A stretch of DNA of 9,238 bases from Treponema sp. (GTDB lineage: Bacteria; Spirochaetota; Spirochaetia; Treponematales; Treponemataceae). The translations under genes were made by a program, and so were the position numbers. The DNA lies in assembly GCA_012799545.1 (NCBI GenBank), contig JAAZLA010000110.1, forward strand, positions 1-9,238. The letters are read 5' to 3'. The notes beneath the pieces were generated by a model. It saw only the letters and a program-made list of their open reading frames with translations, was not told the origin of the DNA and searched no databases. How positions within the stretch are numbered: the first letter of the stretch is position 1; each line of letters opens with the position of its first letter. Shown here piece after piece: positions 5,165 through 9,238 of this stretch.

Positions 5165-7153
5165 ATGGCAAAGTATCAATTCCAAACAGAAGTTTCACAG
5201 CTTCTCAAACTTATTATCCACTCTTTGTATTCAAACAAAGACATTTTTTTACGAGAAATAATCTCCAATGCATCAGATGCCCTTGATAAATTAAAATATC
5301 TCAACCTATCTGATGAAAACTACAAATCCATCGTTTTTGACCCACGAATTGATATAAAATTCGATGAGAAAGAAAAAACTATTACCGTACAAGATAGCGG
5401 TATCGGCATGGACGAAGAAGACTTAAATGCAAACCTTGGTACAATTGCACGTTCTGGCACAAAGGCTTTTTTAGAAAACCTTGAAAAAGAAGCAAAAAAA
5501 GATTCTGCGCTTATCGGACAATTTGGTGTTGGTTTTTATTCGGCCTATATGACTTCAAAAAAAATTGATGTTATCACAAAAAAAGCTGCAACTGAAAAAA
5601 TCCTCCTGTGGTCAAGCGATGGAACAGAATCTTACGAGATAGAAGAAGTCGCAAAAGATTCTGAAAAAGCGAAAAACCTCGGCTTTGACAAAGACGGAAG
5701 CAATGGAACAGCCATTATTATGTACTTAACAGATGAAGACGCTTCCTATGCCTCACGCTGGAAAATAGAAGAACTTATAAAAAAATACAACGACCACATT
5801 GCCTTCCCTATCTTCTTACACTTTGAACAAAAACAATATGACGACAAAGGTAAAGAAACTTCTTCTGAAGCAAAAGTCGAACAAATCAATAGCGCAAGCG
5901 CGCTTTGGAAACGTTCAAAATCTGATCTCAAAACAGAAGACTATAACGAATTCTACAAAGCAATTGCCCACGATAGCAATGACCCGCTTCTAACTATCCA
6001 CACTCATGCTGAAGGAACTCAAGAATACACAACACTCTTTTACGTTCCTGAAACCGCTCCCTTTGACATGTACCAAGCGGACTATAAAAGCGGCTTAAAG
6101 CTCTATGTGAAACGTGTTTTTATTACCGATGATGACCGAGAACTCCTCCCATCATACCTTCGATTTGTTCGAGGAATAATTGACTCAGAAGACCTTCCGT
6201 TAAACGTAAGTCGAGAAATTTTACAGCAAAATAGAATTTTGTCATCGATAAAAACCGCAAGTGTAAAAAAGCTTTTAAGCGAATTTAAAAAACATGCAGA
6301 AGCATCAGACAAGGCTCTAGAAAAGAAAGCCGCTCTTTCTGAAGGTGAATCCTTGAGCGACGAAGAACAAAAAGCAATTGACAGATGGAATACCTTTATA
6401 AGCCAATACAACCGACCTCTAAAAGAAGGTTTATATTCAGATTATGCAAATAGAGAAGAATTAAGCGAAATTATTAGATTTAAGAGTACCGCAGAAGAAG
6501 GAACCGGAGAAAATGCGTGGACAAGTTTTGCAGCCTATGTGCAAAGAATGAAACCCGATCAAAAAGCAATTTACTACATCACCGGTGGTGATGAAAAAAA
6601 CCTTCGCTCATCACCGCTTCTCGAAGCATACAAGGCAAAAGGCATCGAGGTTCTCATCATGTCAGATGATATCGATGACATTGTAATTCCATCTTTGATG
6701 AAGTACAAAGACTTCGACCTAAAGGCTGCGAATCGCGCAGGAAGTGATGAGGAGCTCGGAGTCGATAAAAAAGAAGCTGAGAAAAAAGAAAAAGAATTTA
6801 AACCCATTGTTGAAAAAATAAAAACAGCTCTTGGAGACAAGGTAAAAGACGTGCATCTTTCAAAACGCTTGTCAGACTCCCCTTCTTGTATTGTTGTTGA
6901 CGAAAATGATCCATCATTGCAAATGGAACGAATGATGAAGGCCATGGGACAAGCAGGCTTTAGTGAAGTAAAACCCATCCTCGAAGTAAACGGAGACCAT
7001 GCCCTTGTCGCACAACTGAAAGATACTGAAGATACAGCTTTTATAGAAAATCTTTCAAATGTGCTTTTAGATCAAGCCCTTCTTTTAAGCGGTGCGGAAC
7101 TCAAAGACCCAGCAGATTTTGTAAAACGCTTGAACGCACTTTTAGCAAAATAA
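5165..7153 (+). CDS. htpG: chaperone HtpG (bacterial Hsp90)
   Basis: This cytosolic ATP-dependent dimeric chaperone remodels client proteins, often with DnaK. The 662-aa product is slightly longer than the 624 aa of E. coli HtpG. The GHKL ATPase domain (about 1-230) shows EIISNASDALDKL with Glu31 and Asn35, DSGIGM at 77-82, GTIARSGTKAF, and GQFGVGFYSAY from residue 118. The middle domain has LRFVRGIIDSEDLPLNVSREILQQN, including the conserved catalytic-loop region. The C-terminal dimerisation domain contains ERMMKAMGQ and ends in DPADFVKRLNALLAK. Nothing appears truncated. An AAAGAGGA-type Shine-Dalgarno lies about 4-5 nt before the ATG. It is 100 bp downstream of the TrxR-like gene; poly-T runs at 5066-5101 precede its leader. 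A clear terminator follows the stop codon, so it is probably a single-gene unit or the end of a two-gene unit. Confidence 0.98.
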   Translation: MAKYQFQTEVSQLLKLIIHSLYSNKDIFLREIISNASDALDKLKYLNLSDENYKSIVFDPRIDIKFDEKEKTITVQDSGIGMDEEDLNANLGTIARSGTKAFLENLEKEAKKDSALIGQFGVGFYSAYMTSKKIDVITKKAATEKILLWSSDGTESYEIEEVAKDSEKAKNLGFDKDGSNGTAIIMYLTDEDASYASRWKIEELIKKYNDHIAFPIFLHFEQKQYDDKGKETSSEAKVEQINSASALWKRSKSDLKTEDYNEFYKAIAHDSNDPLLTIHTHAEGTQEYTTLFYVPETAPFDMYQADYKSGLKLYVKRVFITDDDRELLPSYLRFVRGIIDSEDLPLNVSREILQQNRILSSIKTASVKKLLSEFKKHAEASDKALEKKAALSEGESLSDEEQKAIDRWNTFISQYNRPLKEGLYSDYANREELSEIIRFKSTAEEGTGENAWTSFAAYVQRMKPDQKAIYYITGGDEKNLRSSPLLEAYKAKGIEVLIMSDDIDDIVIPSLMKYKDFDLKAANRAGSDEELGVDKKEAEKKEKEFKPIVEKIKTALGDKVKDVHLSKRLSDSPSCIVVDENDPSLQMERMMKAMGQAGFSEVKPILEVNGDHALVAQLKDTEDTAFIENLSNVLLDQALLLSGAELKDPADFVKRLNALLAK

Positions 7154-7172
7154 ATAAAAGCTTGCAATACTA

Positions 7173-7207
7173 AAAAAAGCTATCGATTTAAAACCGATAG
7201 CTTTTTT
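7173..7207. terminator. bidirectional rho-independent terminator between htpG and the nitroreductase gene
   Basis: GCTATCG at 7179-7185 pairs perfectly with CGATAGC at 7195-7201 around a 9-nt loop. Six A bases precede the stem and six T bases follow it, extending it to 13 bp. The symmetry gives a U-tract in both directions, which fits two convergent genes ending at 7153 and 7264. Confidence 0.88.
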
Positions 7208-7263
7208 ATTTTAAACAGCTCTTTTACAATAATTTTGGTATTTATCTAAATACTTTTATCTCT

Positions 7264-7857
7264 TTACTTTCGAATCCAAAGTCGCTCATCTAAGGGAAGG
7301 GTCTTTTTTTCATCAGCTTTTGCTTCTACAGAACCAAAAGGCATTTGCGATAAAAGCTTCCAAGACTCTGGAATCTGCCAGGTCTTGCGCACAGCTTCAT
7401 TCACCAGCGGATTGTAATGCTGAAGCGAAGCTCCTATACCTTCACTTGCGAGACTCGTCCAAATAGCATACTGCAACATACCACTCGATTGCAAAGACCA
7501 CAAGGGAAAATGTTCTGCATACAGTGAAAAATCTTTTGCCAGTTTGTTAACAACATTTTGATCTTCAAAAAAAAGCAGGGTTCCAAATCCAGAATCAAAG
7601 CCGTCCAGTTTTTCCCTTGTTTTTTCGAAGGCATCTGCCGGTACAATTTTTTCTAAAACATCTTTAGTAAGAGACCAAAACTTTGAGCTTTCTTCCCCAA
7701 AAAGAAGGAGAACCCGAGCAGATTGTGAATTAAATGCTGAGGGTACATGTGTCAGCGCAAAAGAAACTATTTCTTGAACTCGACCCTCTGAAATAATTTT
7801 ATTTTTTCCAAGATTATAAATACTGCGCCTTTCTTGCATTGCATCATAGATTTCCAT
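7264..7857 (-). CDS. Frm2-like nitroreductase-family FMN oxidoreductase
   Basis: The 197-aa product matches the nitroreductase fold in length and motifs. The N-terminal ERRSIYNLG (9-17) supplies the FMN phosphate-binding Arg residues. PSAFNSQSAR (39-48) is the FMN/substrate strand of the Frm2-like subgroup. WSLQSSGMLQYAIW (120-133) and ASEGIGASLQHYNP (137-150) are the usual dimer-interface and flavin-contact helices. Proteins of this group are cytoplasmic, usually homodimeric, FMN-dependent and NAD(P)H-using; in yeast, Frm2 relatives are linked to lipid signalling and oxidative stress. The physiological substrate cannot be read from sequence. AGGAGG at 7868-7863 lies 5 nt before the ATG, which fixes the start. 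It appears monocistronic: upstream is a structured terminator-like element, downstream the shared terminator. Confidence 0.92.
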   Translation of the reverse strand: MEIYDAMQERRSIYNLGKNKIISEGRVQEIVSFALTHVPSAFNSQSARVLLLFGEESSKFWSLTKDVLEKIVPADAFEKTREKLDGFDSGFGTLLFFEDQNVVNKLAKDFSLYAEHFPLWSLQSSGMLQYAIWTSLASEGIGASLQHYNPLVNEAVRKTWQIPESWKLLSQMPFGSVEAKADEKKTLPLDERLWIRK

Positions 7858-7970
7858 ATCTTCCTCCTACTTTCAAATAAATAATACATATCTAAGCTAA
7901 TATAACATATTCCTAGTAGTTTGCTATGTAATCAAGTCGCAAAGATTTTTTCCTTTATAACCTCTCTTTC
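7858..7970. other. AT-rich spacer upstream of the nitroreductase gene
   Basis: This stretch holds the nitroreductase Shine-Dalgarno (7863-7868) and probably its promoter. On the minus strand TATTAT (7886-7881) is the best -10-like hexamer, but no convincing -35 box is found at 16-18 bp. No small gene with a ribosome binding site was seen. Confidence 0.4.
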
Positions 7971-7974
7971 TCAA

Positions 7975-8037
7975 GGGGGGGAGCGAAAAACCGTTTTTGT
8001 CAAAAAACGTTTGAAGCGAGGGGGAGGTCACCCCCTC
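7975..8037. repeat. G-rich nested-palindrome element; probable exonuclease terminator or dispersed repeat
   Basis: Four structures are packed here: a G7 run (7975-7981); AAAAACCGTTTTT (7986-7998), a near-perfect palindrome; CGTTTTT/AAAAACG (7992-7998 with 8003-8009); and a perfect 7-bp GC-rich stem, GAGGGGG (8018-8024) with CCCCCTC (8031-8037). GGGGGAG also occurs as a direct repeat at 7977 and 8020. Transcribed leftward from the exonuclease gene, the GC-rich hairpin begins one nt after the stop codon and is followed by a T-rich hairpin, so termination is plausible. The density of nested palindromes also resembles REP-like intergenic repeats. Confidence 0.55.
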
Positions 8038-8038
8038 C

Positions 8039-8605
8039 TCATCCAAATTTTCTTTCCCAAAGTTTTTTTAATTGATAGTATCGTGGGCTTAAATCTGCAA
8101 GTTTTTTTGCGCCTTGTTTTTCTGCGGCTTTTACAATAATCTGTGCGCAGGTGTCTGAGTCGGCAAGGGCGTTGTGGGCTTCGTACTGAATTCCAAAGTT
8201 TTGTCCTAAAAAGGTGAGTTTATGGCAGGCTAATTCTGGCCAGGTTTTGCGTGCTATAAATACGGAGTCGTAATATTGAATTGAGGGGAGGTCGAGCTTG
8301 TAATGGGCGATGAGGGCGCAGAGAACGCCCATGTCAAATCCTGCGTTATGAGCGATGACAGGAAAGTCTCCAATAAATTCTTTTACCGCTGCCCATATCT
8401 GGGAAAAAAGGGGTGCATCTTCTACGTCTTTTACTCGAAGCCCGTGGATTTCGGTAAAATCGGGGCGAATATAGAGTTTTGGCGGACAGATGAGTGAATA
8501 ATACTCGTCTGTTTTTTTGCCATTTGTGTATTTTACCAAGCCAATAGATATCGCTGAGTTTGGCGCATAATCTCCTGTTTCGAAATCGAGGGCAACAAAA
8601 TGCAT
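8039..8605 (-). CDS. DEDDh 3'-5' exonuclease, DNA polymerase III epsilon-like
   Basis: The 188-aa product is a stand-alone exonuclease domain. The acidic metal-binding residues of the DEDDh class are all visible: Asp7 and Glu9 in ALDFET (Exo I), Asp91 in AHNAGFDMGVL (Exo II), and His144 with Asp149 in AHNALADSD (Exo III epsilon). Such enzymes use two metal ions to remove nucleotides from 3' ends. A true DnaQ proofreading subunit usually has a C-terminal region for binding the polymerase. Here only about 35 residues follow Exo III (ending YYQLKKLWERKFG), so this could be a repair or RNA-processing exonuclease rather than the replicative subunit. An AGGAAA ribosome binding site lies about 4-5 nt before the ATG. 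It is 50 bp downstream of the oadG-like gene and may be partly cotranscribed with it. Confidence 0.93.
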   Translation of the reverse strand: MHFVALDFETGDYAPNSAISIGLVKYTNGKKTDEYYSLICPPKLYIRPDFTEIHGLRVKDVEDAPLFSQIWAAVKEFIGDFPVIAHNAGFDMGVLCALIAHYKLDLPSIQYYDSVFIARKTWPELACHKLTFLGQNFGIQYEAHNALADSDTCAQIIVKAAEKQGAKKLADLSPRYYQLKKLWERKFG

Positions 8606-8640
8606 GTTATTTCCTTATATTCATTTTATTTTAAATGAGG

Positions 8641-8646
8641 ATTATA
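8641..8646 (-). promoter_or_regulatory. candidate -10 box for the exonuclease gene
   Basis: A perfect TATAAT on the minus strand lies 35 nt before the exonuclease start, between it and the oadG-like gene. No good -35 hexamer is found at 16-19 bp, so promoter activity is uncertain. Confidence 0.3.
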
Positions 8647-8655
8647 TCTTCAGGC

Positions 8656-8790
8656 TTATTGTATATCTTTTTTTCTAAAGACTTTTACGGTGAGGTCAAC
8701 GACTAGAATTAAAATGCCCATAAAAATAAAAAGAACAGCCATTCCTATGCCCATAAGTAAAAAACTTTTTTGAAGTGCAAGAAAGTCCAT
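8656..8790 (-). CDS. oadG: very short OadG-like gamma subunit of the Na+-pump decarboxylase
   Basis: This 44-aa gene reads MDFLALQKSF, then a single membrane helix (about residues 10-31), then VDLTVKVFRKKDIQ. The pattern LMGIGMAVLFIFMGILILVV is the hallmark of OadG-type gamma subunits: a short N-terminus, a GMxxxF helix and a basic cytoplasmic tail. In the enzyme complex this subunit anchors and stabilises the alpha-beta assembly in the membrane. It starts 1 nt after the oadB stop codon. GGAGG, 5 nt upstream of the ATG, is formed by the last sense codons of oadB, so translation is probably coupled. The Ala/Pro-rich linker and the C-terminal metal-binding tail of longer OadG proteins are missing. 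Decarboxylase substrate (oxaloacetate, methylmalonyl-CoA, glutaconyl-CoA) cannot be told from this piece, so the symbol denotes the family, not a proven substrate. Confidence 0.75.
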   Translation of the reverse strand: MDFLALQKSFLLMGIGMAVLFIFMGILILVVDLTVKVFRKKDIQ

Positions 8791-8791
8791 A

Positions 8792-9238
8792 TTAACCTCC
8801 AATTAAAATAGGTATGAGTGCGAGAACGAGTCCCCCTGCAACAACGGAGCCAAGTTGTCCTGAAACATTTGCACTAACTGCATGCATTAAAATAATATTT
8901 GTTGGGTCATCTTTGAGCGCCATTTTTTGAATAACGCGGCTAGACATAGGGAAGGCAGAAATGCCACAGGCGCCAATCATGGGGTTTATTTTCTTTTTCA
9001 AAAAGAGATTTATGAATTTTGCAAAGAGGACACCGCCGGCTGTATTAAAAACAAAGGCAAATAAACCGAGTGCCATGATGAGAAGGGTTTCTGGTCGCAA
9101 AAAGCTGTCCGCCCTCATAGAAGCGCCAACGGTTATGCCGAGTAAAATCGTAACGATGTTTGACAATTCGTTTTGGGCGGTAAGAGAAAGTTTTTCTAAA
9201 ACACCGCTTTCTCGGATGAGGTTTCCAAACATTAAAAA
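8792..9238 (-). CDS. oadB: Na+-translocating decarboxylase beta subunit (5' partial, C-terminal third)
   Basis: The frame runs off the right edge of the window; 148 residues of a protein usually 370-430 aa long are visible. FLMFGNLIRESGVLEKLSLTAQNELSNIVTI is a strongly conserved OadB block, so the Met at 9232 is internal, not a start. The functional region NPMIGACGISAFPMSSR keeps all four residues studied in Klebsiella OadB (equivalents of Asn373, Gly377, Ser382 and Arg389), so the Na+ pathway looks intact. LMHAVSANVSGQLGSVVAGG and a final hydrophobic helix complete the C-terminus. The beta subunit decarboxylates carboxybiotin carried by the alpha subunit and drives Na+ export. Methylmalonyl-CoA and glutaconyl-CoA decarboxylase beta subunits are close relatives, so the substrate is uncertain. 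The adjacent gamma gene supports the assignment. Confidence 0.93.
   Translation of the reverse strand, partial: FLMFGNLIRESGVLEKLSLTAQNELSNIVTILLGITVGASMRADSFLRPETLLIMALGLFAFVFNTAGGVLFAKFINLFLKKKINPMIGACGISAFPMSSRVIQKMALKDDPTNIILMHAVSANVSGQLGSVVAGGLVLALIPILIGG
8796..8800 (-). promoter_or_regulatory. Shine-Dalgarno of the oadG-like gene, inside the last codons of oadB
   Basis: GGAGG is encoded by the final Gly codons of oadB and sits 5 nt before the ATG at 8790. It is the main evidence that this 44-codon frame is translated. Confidence 0.8.

Noticed and set aside
5212..5222. TTATCCACT, one mismatch from a DnaA box
   Set aside because: A single copy inside htpG coding sequence, with no cluster and no replication genes nearby.
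6574..6978. 134-codon open frame on the minus strand inside htpG
   Set aside because: Ser/Phe-rich product antisense to conserved Hsp90 sequence; such frames are expected opposite Lys/Glu-rich genes.
7921..8139. 72-codon plus-strand frame across the G-rich element
   Set aside because: It runs through the hairpins and antisense into the exonuclease gene; no ribosome binding site and an implausible product.

Overview
This is an AT-rich bacterial chromosomal window that most resembles a treponeme or related anaerobic spirochete. That is inferred from gene content and protein style: a Na+-pump decarboxylase, a CoA-disulfide reductase/rhodanese fusion, a Frm2-like nitroreductase, a TrxR-like flavoprotein, and a small membrane protein overlapping lspA. 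No rRNA or other definitive marker is present. There are nine protein-coding genes, two of them cut by the window edges. I see no tRNA, rRNA, CRISPR array, transposase or prophage gene.

Layout. 1-1380 (+): C-terminal part of a CoA-disulfide reductase-type flavoprotein with two rhodanese domains. 1453-2290 (+): lspA (lipoprotein signal peptidase) and an overlapping 91-aa membrane protein. 2315-3988 (-): a 557-aa protein of unknown function, convergent with the lspA pair. 4111-5064 (+): thioredoxin reductase-like flavoprotein, divergent from the 557-aa gene. 5165-7153 (+): htpG (Hsp90), followed by a strong, probably bidirectional terminator. 7264-7857 (-): nitroreductase. 8039-8605 (-): DEDDh exonuclease of the DNA polymerase III epsilon type. 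8656-8790 (-): a 44-aa OadG-like gamma subunit, too short for the supplied ORF list. 8792-9238 (-): C-terminal part of the Na+-translocating decarboxylase beta subunit. No gap exceeds 300 bases.

How the genes fit together. Three flavoproteins (CoADR-rhodanese, TrxR-like, nitroreductase) and HtpG suggest a neighbourhood of thiol/redox handling and protein quality control, but they are in separate transcription units and no single pathway is evident. The oadB-oadG pair is a true operon fragment: together with a biotinylated alpha subunit it would couple decarboxylation to Na+ export. LspA matures lipoproteins, which are abundant in spirochetes.

The most noteworthy points are regulatory and structural. 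Three genes (lspA, the 557-aa gene and the TrxR-like gene) have a -10-like hexamer 6-7 nt before the start codon and no Shine-Dalgarno sequence, suggesting leaderless mRNAs. The other internal genes, apart from the window-cut ones, have good Shine-Dalgarno sites. A G-rich nested-palindrome element sits at the 3' end of the exonuclease gene, close to where the + strand changes from C-rich to G-rich. I did not find convincing evidence of a new multi-gene system.
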